Below are positions 1 through 7,581 of a DNA stretch of 57,408 nucleotides, piece after piece. The notes under the pieces are model-generated. The model did no database searches. It had not been told where the DNA came from and saw only the letters and a program-made list of their open reading frames with translations. This DNA comes from Pseudomonas sp. PDM04 (GTDB lineage Bacteria > Pseudomonadota > Gammaproteobacteria > Pseudomonadales > Pseudomonadaceae), in NCBI RefSeq assembly GCF_014851765.1, contig NZ_JACVAI010000010.1:1-57408 (forward strand), given 5' to 3'. The number at the start of each line of letters is the position of its first letter. Positions within the stretch are counted from its first letter, which is position 1. A program made the position numbers and the translations under genes.

Positions 1-345
1 CTTGCTCGCGTGGGTCGCCAACGATAACGCGGGCGGCCTGACACCCTGCAGGGGTCTCATGTCCATCGCGAGCAGGCTCGCTCCCACAGAAAAAACACAC
101 TCCCCTGTAGGAGCGAGCTTGCTCGCGAGGGTCGCCAACGATGACGCGGGCGGCCTGACACCCTGCAGCGGTCTCATGTCCATCGCGAGCAGGCTCGCTC
201 CCACAGAAAAACACGATCCCCTGTAGGAGCGAGCTTGCTCGCGAGGGTCGCCAACGATGACGCGGGCGGCCTGACACCCTGCAGCGGTCTCATGTCCATC
301 GCGAGCAGGCTCGCTCCCACAGAAAAACACGCTCCTACAGAAAAG
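1..345. repeat. Tandem REP/BIME array, ~117-bp unit
   Basis: Three successive units each contain an inverted REP pair (GAGCGAGCTTGCTCGCG and TCGCGAGCAGGCTCGCTCC) joined by a conserved ~55-bp spacer that reads CCTGACACCCTGCAGCGG. The unit starts recur at about 1, 118 and 234. The array continues past the left edge of the window. No coding frame here is credible. It lies just beyond the terminator of the receptor gene. Confidence 0.9.
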
Positions 346-370
346 CGATCTTCCCTATGGGGTCCACAAA

Positions 371-405
371 AAAAAACGCAGAAGCCTGGGCTTCTGCGTT
401 TTTGT
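371..405. terminator. Bidirectional rho-independent terminator of the receptor gene
   Basis: A perfect 10-bp stem (CGCAGAAGCC / GGCTTCTGCG, 377-386 with 389-398) is flanked by an A-run on the left and a T-run on the right. It can therefore end the minus-strand receptor transcript, whose stop is at 427, and any plus-strand transcript. Confidence 0.9.
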
Positions 406-426
406 TTTCAGCGGCGTGTCAGTGAA

Positions 427-2904
427 TCAAAACTCCGGGGTGTATTTCACGCTGAACATCACGTTGCGTGGATCGCCGTAGTTGTTGTTGCCGTCAAACT
501 GGTTGTAGCCGGCAGTGAAGTACGTCTTGTCGAACAGGTTGTTGGCGTTCATCGCCAGCTCGACTTCCGGCGTCAGCTGGTAACCGACACGGGCGTTCCA
601 TACGGTGTAACCCGGTACGTTGACGTCGTGATCGAAGCCCACGGTGTGGGTCTGAGCGGTGAAGCCCAGGCCGGTGCTCACGCGGTTCCAGTCGCCGCCC
701 CACTGGTAGTTACCCCAAACGCGAACCATGTGCTTGGGCGTCCACCAGCTGAAGATCTTGCCTTCGTTGGTTGGGTCGTCCAGGTACTTGGTGGTGTTGT
801 AGGTGTAACCGGCAAACAATTGCAGACCGTCCAGCACTTCGCCGCTGATTTCGGCGTCGATGCCCTGGCTGCGCACTTTGCCCGATGCCTTCGAGCAGTA
901 CCAGCCGTCACAGATTTGCGGACCGTCCGTATCGAGCGTGGCGCGGTTTTCCTGGTCGTAACGGAATACGGCCAGGGACGTGTTGACCCTACCATCCATC
1001 AGTTCGCCCTTGAGGCCGATCTCATAGTTGGTGCCGATGATCGGCTTGATCACCGAGCCCCCCGTGTCGCGTTCGGTCTGCGGCGTGAACACGTCGGTGT
1101 AGCTGGCATAAACCGCCCACTCGCGGCTCAAGTCGTAGACGACACCGGCGTACGGCGTGACCTCGCCGGTTTCGTTGGAGGTGCTGTCAGGGTTGGCCGT
1201 CAGGCTGGTTGCATCCTGGCTCCAGGATTTGTAGCTGTAGTCATACCAGCTGACCCGCGAACCGACGACAAAGGTCAGATCATCGACCGGCTTGATGCGC
1301 CAGCTGCCATACAGGCCTTTCTGGCGAATGTCATATTTGCTTGGTGTGCCGAAACCGCCGGACTCGAGCAGGCCCTCGTAGCTGATTTCCGGACGGTTGT
1401 GATCGATATCAAAAATGTTGCCGGTACCGCCATCGAACGTACGGGCGTATTTATCGTTGGAGGTGTACTTGGAGTAGTTGCCCCCGAGCATGACTTCCTG
1501 CTGCATGGAAAAGGCTTCGAATTTGCCGGTGATGTTCGTATCGATGCCGAGCTTGGTGGAGTCGGTGTCCGTCACGAAGTCCGCATACTGCAAACCACCG
1601 CCATCGGGATCAAGACCGTTACCGAAGGCTTGCGCCCGCTGGTTTTTCGCCTTGTTGGTTTCGCTCATGCGCACGGCGCCGATCTTGAACGCCCAGTCTT
1701 CGTTGAAGCGGTGTTCCAGATCGGTGTAGAGCGTGGTGACGTCGATGTCCGTGTGGTTCCACTTCGCGCCCGTGTAAGTCTTGCGCGGCAGGTCGACCGG
1801 CTTGCCGTCCGCATAGCGCGGGAAACCACGAACGTTGCTGCGCGAGGTGCCATCGGAATTACTGACGGCAAAGCCCAGGGTGGTGTCTTCGCTCAGGTCG
1901 AAGTCCAATGCGCCATACAGCGAAGTGGTCTTGTACCACTCGGAATCGATGAACGAATGACTGTTGTCCTGATCGGCCACGAATCGACCGCGAATGGTAC
2001 CGGTCTGGTTCAGCGGACCGCCCGCATCCAGCTGCAGACCGTAGTGATCCCAAGAACCGGCCTTGGCGGTAATCGCCACGGTCGGCGCAATCTGGCCACG
2101 CTTGCGCACCATGTTCACCGCACCGCCGGGGCTGCCCGTACCTTGCAACAAACCGGAGGCGCCGCGCAGAATTTCCATGCGATCGAAGAAGATCAGGTCT
2201 TGCGTGGCCCAGTTGCCCAGCGCATAGGTGTTGCGCGGGATCGGCACACCGTCGTACTGCCAGTCATCGATCTGAAAACCCCGCGAGCTGAGGATCATGC
2301 CCCGGCCCACACCCTGGGCGCCGACCAGACCGGTAGTCTTGTTGGCTGCGTCCTTGAGGTCGACGATGTCCTGATCGTCCAGCTGCTTGCGGGTCATCAC
2401 CGTGACCGACTGCGGAATTTCCTTCAGTGTGTGGGTCCCTTTGCCGATGGTCACAGCATTGGAGGTGTAAGAGTTGGAACCTTCGGTAGTGGCCTCGACC
2501 CGTTGCCCATTGATGGTGGTGGCGCCCAGTTCCAGACTTTCGCCCGTGGCGCCGCGCACCAGCATCAGCGTGTTGCCTTCGAAGCTGTAGCGCACGCCGG
2601 TGCCCTTGAGCAACTCGGCGATCGCCGCTTCCGGGCTGAGCTTGCCGCTGACGCGATTGCTGCGCAGGTCCGCCATCTCGCTGGCGTCGTACACCACCTG
2701 CCGGTTGGTCTGGTTGCCAAAAGCCTTCAAGGCCTGCGGCAAGGACTGCGCCGGAATGTTGATCGCGAACTCTTCAGCCATCACCTGCGCACTCAATGGC
2801 AACAGGCAAGCCATGCCCAACCCGGCCAGCGCGTGACGTGGACGAAAGCTTCGGGAAATGACCAAAGCCTTGAACAGAGGTTTCAACTCGAAAATTGCTG
2901 ACAT
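427..2904 (-). CDS. fpvA: TonB-dependent ferrisiderophore receptor with STN domain (FpvA-like)
   Basis: This 825-residue outer-membrane receptor probably imports the ferric form of the siderophore made by the neighbouring NRPSs. Residues 1 to about 43 are an export signal ending in QVMA. An STN domain follows (about 45-100, SLPQALKAFGNQTNRQVVYD), then the plug (IPQSVTVMTRKQLDD, GSPGGAVNMVRKRG) and a 22-strand barrel that ends YGDPRNVMFSVKY with a terminal Phe, as in FpvA. I chose the ATG at 2904, preceded by AGAGAG, over an upstream in-frame codon that would add 16 residues before the signal. An STN domain normally signals to an anti-sigma factor, but none is encoded in this window. It lies downstream of, and on the same strand as, the NRPS genes. 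The FpvA name rests on architecture and context; a receptor for another peptide siderophore is possible. Confidence 0.85.
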   Translation of the reverse strand: MSAIFELKPLFKALVISRSFRPRHALAGLGMACLLPLSAQVMAEEFAINIPAQSLPQALKAFGNQTNRQVVYDASEMADLRSNRVSGKLSPEAAIAELLKGTGVRYSFEGNTLMLVRGATGESLELGATTINGQRVEATTEGSNSYTSNAVTIGKGTHTLKEIPQSVTVMTRKQLDDQDIVDLKDAANKTTGLVGAQGVGRGMILSSRGFQIDDWQYDGVPIPRNTYALGNWATQDLIFFDRMEILRGASGLLQGTGSPGGAVNMVRKRGQIAPTVAITAKAGSWDHYGLQLDAGGPLNQTGTIRGRFVADQDNSHSFIDSEWYKTTSLYGALDFDLSEDTTLGFAVSNSDGTSRSNVRGFPRYADGKPVDLPRKTYTGAKWNHTDIDVTTLYTDLEHRFNEDWAFKIGAVRMSETNKAKNQRAQAFGNGLDPDGGGLQYADFVTDTDSTKLGIDTNITGKFEAFSMQQEVMLGGNYSKYTSNDKYARTFDGGTGNIFDIDHNRPEISYEGLLESGGFGTPSKYDIRQKGLYGSWRIKPVDDLTFVVGSRVSWYDYSYKSWSQDATSLTANPDSTSNETGEVTPYAGVVYDLSREWAVYASYTDVFTPQTERDTGGSVIKPIIGTNYEIGLKGELMDGRVNTSLAVFRYDQENRATLDTDGPQICDGWYCSKASGKVRSQGIDAEISGEVLDGLQLFAGYTYNTTKYLDDPTNEGKIFSWWTPKHMVRVWGNYQWGGDWNRVSTGLGFTAQTHTVGFDHDVNVPGYTVWNARVGYQLTPEVELAMNANNLFDKTYFTAGYNQFDGNNNYGDPRNVMFSVKYTPEF

Positions 2905-3310
2905 CGTGCTCTCTATTATTGGTAGAAGGATTAGACGGCCAACCGCTGCCAAGACCTCGTCACCACTGCCAATGCGCGCTTCAGCGGCACATCAGCCAAC
3001 GGCCTGACCGGACCCCTCCCCGGGTAGCGGTCGTCTGGACAACGGAAAAATTCTTGTAGCGCCGCACAAATCGGACACCTGAGGGCAACCTCGCCCCTCC
3101 GGATTTGCGTGCTCACAGAAGTGAGACGCAGCACCGGGGAAAAACCGGAATGAGTTTATTTATCATTTGTAGAAAATTATTAAAAAGAAACCCAGAGGGG
3201 CGTGGGACTCTGTTTAATTTCGTTGACTTGAGAGGACGAAATATCGGATGACGCCTACAACCCTTTGTAGGCAAACTCCGAATCTTGCGGTTGGGCATTT
3301 TGATGTCTTG
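2905..3310. other. Intergenic region upstream of the receptor
   Basis: This stretch has no convincing gene. Around 3149-3195 it is unusually AT-rich for the window and includes the imperfect inverted repeat AATGAGTTTATTTATCATT (3149-3167). The repeat matches a Fur box only weakly (about half of the 19 positions) and could be part of the receptor promoter. I found no TAAAT-N16/17-CGT iron-starvation box facing the receptor. A stretch near 3219 (TTTCGTTGACTTGAGAGG) recurs at about 4004 and 4184 in the REP array. Confidence 0.4.
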
Positions 3311-3441
3311 TTGCGCGTTTCTTCGGCGGGATAGTCTCCGGTCGTCGCTGACCATTCAGCGATCGGGTGTGGTAACCCGCCGAAACGAGCGCAACAGTGC
3401 ACTAGTCATGAACACAGGCAGTTTTTATTGCCTGTGTTTTT
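3311..3441 (+). ncRNA. Candidate structured RNA resembling C4 antisense RNA
   Basis: A long imperfect stem pairs TTGCGC...TTCGGCGGG (3311-3330) with CCCGCCGAA...GCGCAA (3376-3394). It encloses a smaller hairpin, CGCTGA-CCAT-TCAGCG. A textbook terminator follows: AACACAGGCA / TGCCTGTGTT with a T-run ending at 3441. The compact fold, the terminator and a downstream gene with a complementary leader recall the C4 antisense RNA family of phage P1. The family assignment is from memory of its architecture, so it is tentative. The structure and terminator are read directly. The loop segment GTGTGGTAAC (3367-3376) is repeated at 3530-3539 in the leader of the next gene. Confidence 0.5.
3411..3441 (+). 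terminator. Rho-independent terminator after the structured RNA
   Basis: The stem AACACAGGCA / TGCCTGTGTT has an AT-rich loop (GTTTTTAT) and a trailing run of T residues on the plus strand. No plus-strand gene ends here, which supports a short RNA upstream. Confidence 0.85.
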
Positions 3442-3446
3442 GATAT

Positions 3447-3573
3447 GGCGGCTGTGCGTGGGACGCCCTCGGGCGTGCCGGTTTCCTCGGTTCCCGGTTT
3501 ACCACCCTGCGTACAGCTGCCACCCTTTCGTGTGGTAACGAAAAGGCAGCTCCTCGAACCCAGGAGTTAACCC
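3447..3573 (+). promoter_or_regulatory. Structured 5' leader of the DUF3077 gene
   Basis: GGCGGCTGT (3447-3455) pairs with ACAGCTGCC (3513-3521) and encloses a hairpin formed by ACGCCC and GGGCGT. TTACCAC (3499-3505) is complementary to GTGGTAA, which occurs both in the upstream RNA (3370-3375 region) and later in this leader (3532-3538). Two alternative pairings are therefore possible close to the ribosome-binding site CAGGAGTT. This suggests RNA-level control of the following gene, but no function has been shown. Confidence 0.45.
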
Positions 3574-3879
3574 ATGAAGAATCCATCCGCCCCACCAGAA
3601 CTGAAGACCATCGGCCTCACGCCCCTCATCTATTGCTCGAACCAACCCCTGTTCCACGTCACCCGCGATGTGCCCCTCAGCGATGCGCTGGCCATGGCTT
3701 CCGATTTCCTGTTTCTCGCCAAGGGGCTGACCCAGGATGCGGCCTACGCCCGCGACTCCGACCGGCATGCCTGGGCGGCGCACTACCTGACGCAGATGGG
3801 CAAGGCGTTGGTTGATGATGTGGTGAAAGTGCTGGAGCCTTCGCCCGCCCGGACCAAGGCCGATTCCAAAAAAGCTTGA
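3574..3879 (+). CDS. DUF3077 family protein
   Basis: This small 101-residue acidic to neutral protein has no signal peptide or membrane segment. Its sequence (ALAMASDFLFLAKGLTQDAA, followed by AWAAHYLTQMGKALVDDV) fits the Pseudomonas-restricted DUF3077 family, whose role is unknown to me. The ATG at 3574 has a strong ribosome-binding site (AGGAG, 7 bases upstream). The leader is structured and lies behind a terminated candidate regulatory RNA. The last ~12 codons, including the stop, are repeated twice downstream within a ~180-bp tandem unit. It is probably monocistronic. Confidence 0.75.
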   Translation: MKNPSAPPELKTIGLTPLIYCSNQPLFHVTRDVPLSDALAMASDFLFLAKGLTQDAAYARDSDRHAWAAHYLTQMGKALVDDVVKVLEPSPARTKADSKKA

Positions 3880-4335
3880 GCCCCCTTGTGGGAGCGAGCC
3901 TGCTCGCGAAAAACCGGAGACCGCCGCTGGGTGTCAGACAACCCGCGTCATCGTTCACGGCCATCGCGAGCAGGCTCGCTCCCACAGGTTGCTGCCTGTT
4001 TCATTTCGTTGACTTGAGAGGCGCCCGCCCGGACCAAGGCCGATTGCAAAAAAGCTTGAGCCCCCGTTGTGGGAGCGAGCCTGCTCGCGAAAAACCAGAG
4101 ACCGCCGCTGGGTGTCAGACAACCCGCGTCATCGTTCACGGCCATCGCGAGCAGGCTCGCTCCCACAGGTTGCTGCCTGTTTCATTTCGTTGACTTGAGA
4201 GGCGCCCGCCCGGACCAGGGCCGATTGCAAAAAAGCTTGAGCCCCCCTTGTGGGAGCGAGCCTGCTCGCGAAAAACCGGAGACCGCCGCTGGGTGTCAGA
4301 CAACCCGCGGCGCCTTCCAGTCCATCGCGAGCAAG
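3842..4335. repeat. ~180-bp tandem repeat: REP pair plus gene 3' end
   Basis: The motif CGCCCGCCCGGACCAAGG starts at 3842, 4022 and (with one change) 4203, giving periods of 180 and 181 bases. Each unit holds the last codons of the DUF3077 gene, an inverted REP pair (TGTGGGAGCGAGCCTGCTCG and CGAGCAGGCTCGCTCCCACA) and, in the first two units, the segment TTTCGTTGACTTGAGAGG. The third unit is cut short near 4335. No new open frame is credible inside the array. Confidence 0.9.
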
Positions 4336-4356
4336 GACTAGGTGTCCCTCTCGCGC

Positions 4357-7300
4357 CTACAGGGTTTGTGCGGCTTTGGCTTGTTGCAGCTGCCGGGCTT
4401 TCTCGGTCAGCAACGCTTTCTCTTCCGGGCTCATGGTGTCCAGGCGCAAGCGGGCCTGGGCGATTTTTTCCAGTTGACCGGGGCTGCTTTCGCCGGCGCG
4501 TAGCGCCTGGGCCAGTCCGGCCACGGTCGGGTGATCGAACACCAGGCCTGGCTGGATCTCGCACTGCAGCAACTTGCGAATGCCGGCCACCAGTTTGATC
4601 ACCAGCAACGAATGGCCACCGGCGGCGAAGAAGTCGCGGTCGATGCCCAGGCGTGGCAAGTCGAGCAGTTGTGCCATGCGCGCGGCGAGCAGTTGCTCGA
4701 GGGCATCGCGGGGAGCCAGACCAACGTCCGCGGCGGAGGTTGCACCGAGCTGCTGCAACGCCTTGCGGTCGATCTTGCCGTTGGCCAGGCGCGGGAAGCT
4801 GTCAACCGCCTGGATCTGCTGCGGCAGCATCACGCTGGGCAGGCGCAGGGCCAGTTCTTCGCGCAGGTGCTCAAGCCAGTCGGCCGCAGGCGTCTGCCGG
4901 GGCACGACGAAGGCCAGCAGGCCCTCTTGCGCCGTAGAGCCCGGCAGTACCAGGGCTTGCGCGACCTGTGGCAGGCGCAGCAATTGGGCTTCAATCTCGG
5001 CCAGCTCGATGCGGAAACCCCGCACCTTGACCTGCTGATCGCGCCGCCCCTGCAACTGGATCGACAGGTCCGGACGGTAGCGCGCCAGATCCCCGGTGCG
5101 ATACAGCCGCTGCGAGGCGTCGAAGGGGCTCTGGATAAACGCCTGCGCATCCGCGTCGGCGTTGAGGTAGCCCCGACACAGCTGCGCGCCGCCCAGGTAC
5201 AACTCGCCCGGCACACCGACCGGCGCCAGTTGCAGCGCTTCATCGAGCACGTACACCTGATTGTTGCCCAGCACCTGACTGAGCGCGGCCGTGTCCGGGG
5301 TATTTAGCGCCAGCGGATGGACCAGCACCCCCACCGTCGCTTCGGTCGGACCGTAGTGATTGAACACCCGGCAATCGCTGCGCAGGTCAGCGATACGCGT
5401 GATCAAGGCTGGAGCAATCGGTTCGCCGCCGAGAATCAGCGTGTGCGGCAGTTGCGCGTGCTCACTGTCGAGCAGCGCAGCGAGATGCGACGGCACGATC
5501 TTCAGGCAATCGATGGCCTGCTGTTGCAGGAACGCGCCGAACAGCGCGCCGTCCTGCATCTGCTCGTCCGTGGCCACGTGCAGCGTGGCGCCGTTGAACA
5601 GCGCACCGAACAATGCGGTGTTGCCCAGGTCCGCCGCCACGGTGGAGGTGAAGCCCACGTGCCGGCACTGGTCCAGCCCCAGCGCCACGCTGACCTGCGC
5701 GGTGTAGTTGAGCAATTGGCGATGTTCGATGACCACGCCTTTGGGGATACCGGTGGAGCCCGAGGTGAACAGCACGTAGGCGGCCTCCTCACCCTGTGTC
5801 GCGGGCTCGCTTGTACGAGTGACCACCGGTGTCGCGTTCAGCAACTGCGTCAATGTACTCACGCGTAACCCGGCGCCCTGCCACTGCTCGAGCTGCGCGG
5901 CATCGACCAGCAACAGGTTGGCGGCGGCCTGCTCCAGCATCAGGGCCTGACGCGCCTGTGGCCATTGCGGGTCCAGCGGCAGATACGCCGCCCCCACCTG
6001 CCAGGCCGCCAGCATCGCCACCACCAGATCAGCCGAACGGGGCAGCGCCAGCGCGACGATCGCGCCACGCCCCACCCCTTGGGCATGCAGGGCATCCGCC
6101 AGGGTCGTCACCTGAGCCTGCAATTGCCCGTAGCTCAGGCGTTGCGTGGCGTCGGTCAGGGCAATCGCCTGCGGCGTGGCGCGGGCGTGTTCGGCAATGC
6201 GTTGCGGCAGGTAGCGAGCCTCCACGGCGTGCGGCGCCGGGTTGATTGCCAACAGGCGCCGCTGTTCGTCAGGGCCCAGCAACGACAAGCGGCCAAGTTC
6301 GGCCTCGGGCGTGGCGACGATGGCGGCAAGCAACACCTTGAACTGGGCGATCAAGCCATCCATCGCCTGTACGCTGTAGCGCGACGCGGCGAATTGCAGG
6401 TGCAACGCCAACGGGTTTTCGCCCTCGTCCAACTCGGTTTGCAGCAGCAATTCCACATTGGCTTGCGGCAGTGGACGCTGCACCGGCAGCCAGTGCAATG
6501 CGCTGGTCCCGGCACGCGGCGCACGCCACAGGGCGAAACCATACGCCGGCAGCGCCGCTGCCGGCGCCAGTTCGGGCGACCAGTATTCCTGCCAGGTGCG
6601 ATGTTCATCCAGGCGGGTCGCCAGGTCTTTCAGCCAGCGGTCGAATGGCGTCGTCGCCGGCAGCGACAGGTTCAGCGGCAGGCTGCGCTCGAAAACGCCC
6701 ACGGCGTCGGCGAAATACTCGTAATCCTCGCGGCTGTCATGGCACAGCCCCACCAGCATCTGCTCATGCCCGCTCAAACGGCCGAGCAATAACCACCAGG
6801 CCGCTTGCAGCAACAGGGCAGGCGGTTGTTGCAGCGCATCGGAGACCCGGCGCAAACCACTTTGCAATGAAGACCCCAGAGCGCTGCTCAGTAATGACGT
6901 GCCCGCCGCTGCTTCACCACTCGAATCGCGATAGGCCAGCCACGGGCTGGACAGCTCGACGTCTGCGCCTTGCAGGTGTTGCTGCCAATAGTGGCGCGCT
7001 CCGGCGGCGTCCTCGTCGAGCACCACTTCGCTGCGCCATTCCAGGTACTGGGTGAACTCGCCTGGCGCGTCGTCGTCCCCTGGCAACCCCTGTTCATAGG
7101 CCAGACGCAGCTGCTGATCAAGCCGCTGCAAGCCGTTTTCATCGGTGCTGTGCCGGGCAATACCGATCACCAGTTTCCACTGATCGTCCGCCAGACGGTA
7201 AAGCACCGCCTGAGCATTCTCCGACTCGCCCACCACAAACGAGCGCGCCGCCCACTCCGCGATTTGCGCCTGGATGCCAGCCTCGGTGTCGATGCGAGCC

Positions 7301-7581
7301 TGGACCGTCAACGGGAAGCGCCCGGGCGCCGCCGCGAACTGCCGAAGGCCATGCAGCCCCGCCACCCTGCCCAGGTGAGCGAGCAGCATCGGCTGTTGCG
7401 CCAGCACTGCATCCAGGGCGGTTTGCAGGCGCTGCGGGTCGAGTGCGCCATTGATCGCGATTTCCAGGAAATGCAGCGCATCGGCGCAGCGCGTCACCTT
7501 CGGCAATTGCTCCAGCACCCGTTGCTGCTCGGGTGTCAGGGCGTAACCCAGATCCTGCGGGTCCATCGATAGTGGGTTCAT
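4357..7581 (-). CDS. NRPS 3: interface-like C domain, Asp adenylation, carrier domain
   Basis: This 1074-residue NRPS activates the last residue encoded in the window. Residues 1 to about 440 look like a condensation domain, but the HHxxxDG motif is replaced by RHSTDEN (His144), so it is probably not catalytic. It fits the interface domains described next to aspartate beta-hydroxylases. The adenylation domain follows, with FTSGSTGIPKG near 610, YGPTE, and NGKIDR near 950. Its pocket code, read by eye, is DLTKIGHVGK, the classic Asp code. The carrier domain has GGHS near residue 991, and a charged helical tail (about 1020-1074) ends the protein. There is no thioesterase, so the chain must be released by another protein. 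The ATG overlaps the stop of the upstream gene (ATGA). With the fused hydroxylase upstream, the expected product is beta-hydroxyaspartate. Confidence 0.88.
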   Translation of the reverse strand: MNPLSMDPQDLGYALTPEQQRVLEQLPKVTRCADALHFLEIAINGALDPQRLQTALDAVLAQQPMLLAHLGRVAGLHGLRQFAAAPGRFPLTVQARIDTEAGIQAQIAEWAARSFVVGESENAQAVLYRLADDQWKLVIGIARHSTDENGLQRLDQQLRLAYEQGLPGDDDAPGEFTQYLEWRSEVVLDEDAAGARHYWQQHLQGADVELSSPWLAYRDSSGEAAAGTSLLSSALGSSLQSGLRRVSDALQQPPALLLQAAWWLLLGRLSGHEQMLVGLCHDSREDYEYFADAVGVFERSLPLNLSLPATTPFDRWLKDLATRLDEHRTWQEYWSPELAPAAALPAYGFALWRAPRAGTSALHWLPVQRPLPQANVELLLQTELDEGENPLALHLQFAASRYSVQAMDGLIAQFKVLLAAIVATPEAELGRLSLLGPDEQRRLLAINPAPHAVEARYLPQRIAEHARATPQAIALTDATQRLSYGQLQAQVTTLADALHAQGVGRGAIVALALPRSADLVVAMLAAWQVGAAYLPLDPQWPQARQALMLEQAAANLLLVDAAQLEQWQGAGLRVSTLTQLLNATPVVTRTSEPATQGEEAAYVLFTSGSTGIPKGVVIEHRQLLNYTAQVSVALGLDQCRHVGFTSTVAADLGNTALFGALFNGATLHVATDEQMQDGALFGAFLQQQAIDCLKIVPSHLAALLDSEHAQLPHTLILGGEPIAPALITRIADLRSDCRVFNHYGPTEATVGVLVHPLALNTPDTAALSQVLGNNQVYVLDEALQLAPVGVPGELYLGGAQLCRGYLNADADAQAFIQSPFDASQRLYRTGDLARYRPDLSIQLQGRRDQQVKVRGFRIELAEIEAQLLRLPQVAQALVLPGSTAQEGLLAFVVPRQTPAADWLEHLREELALRLPSVMLPQQIQAVDSFPRLANGKIDRKALQQLGATSAADVGLAPRDALEQLLAARMAQLLDLPRLGIDRDFFAAGGHSLLVIKLVAGIRKLLQCEIQPGLVFDHPTVAGLAQALRAGESSPGQLEKIAQARLRLDTMSPEEKALLTEKARQLQQAKAAQTL

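Noticed and set aside
1..345. Regularly spaced repeats as a CRISPR array
   Set aside because: The repeats are REP palindromes in alternating orientation, the spacers are identical rather than unique, and no cas genes are present.
235..2901. An 888-codon plus-strand frame opposite the receptor
   Set aside because: It starts inside the REP array and its translation shows no domain. The receptor on the other strand is unmistakable.
3149..3167. A Fur box for the receptor
   Set aside because: Only about half the positions match, so it is kept as a weak note in the intergenic entry and not called as a site.
3113..3402. Minus-strand open frames upstream of the receptor
   Set aside because: They are basic, low-complexity translations without a ribosome-binding site and overlap the structured RNA region.
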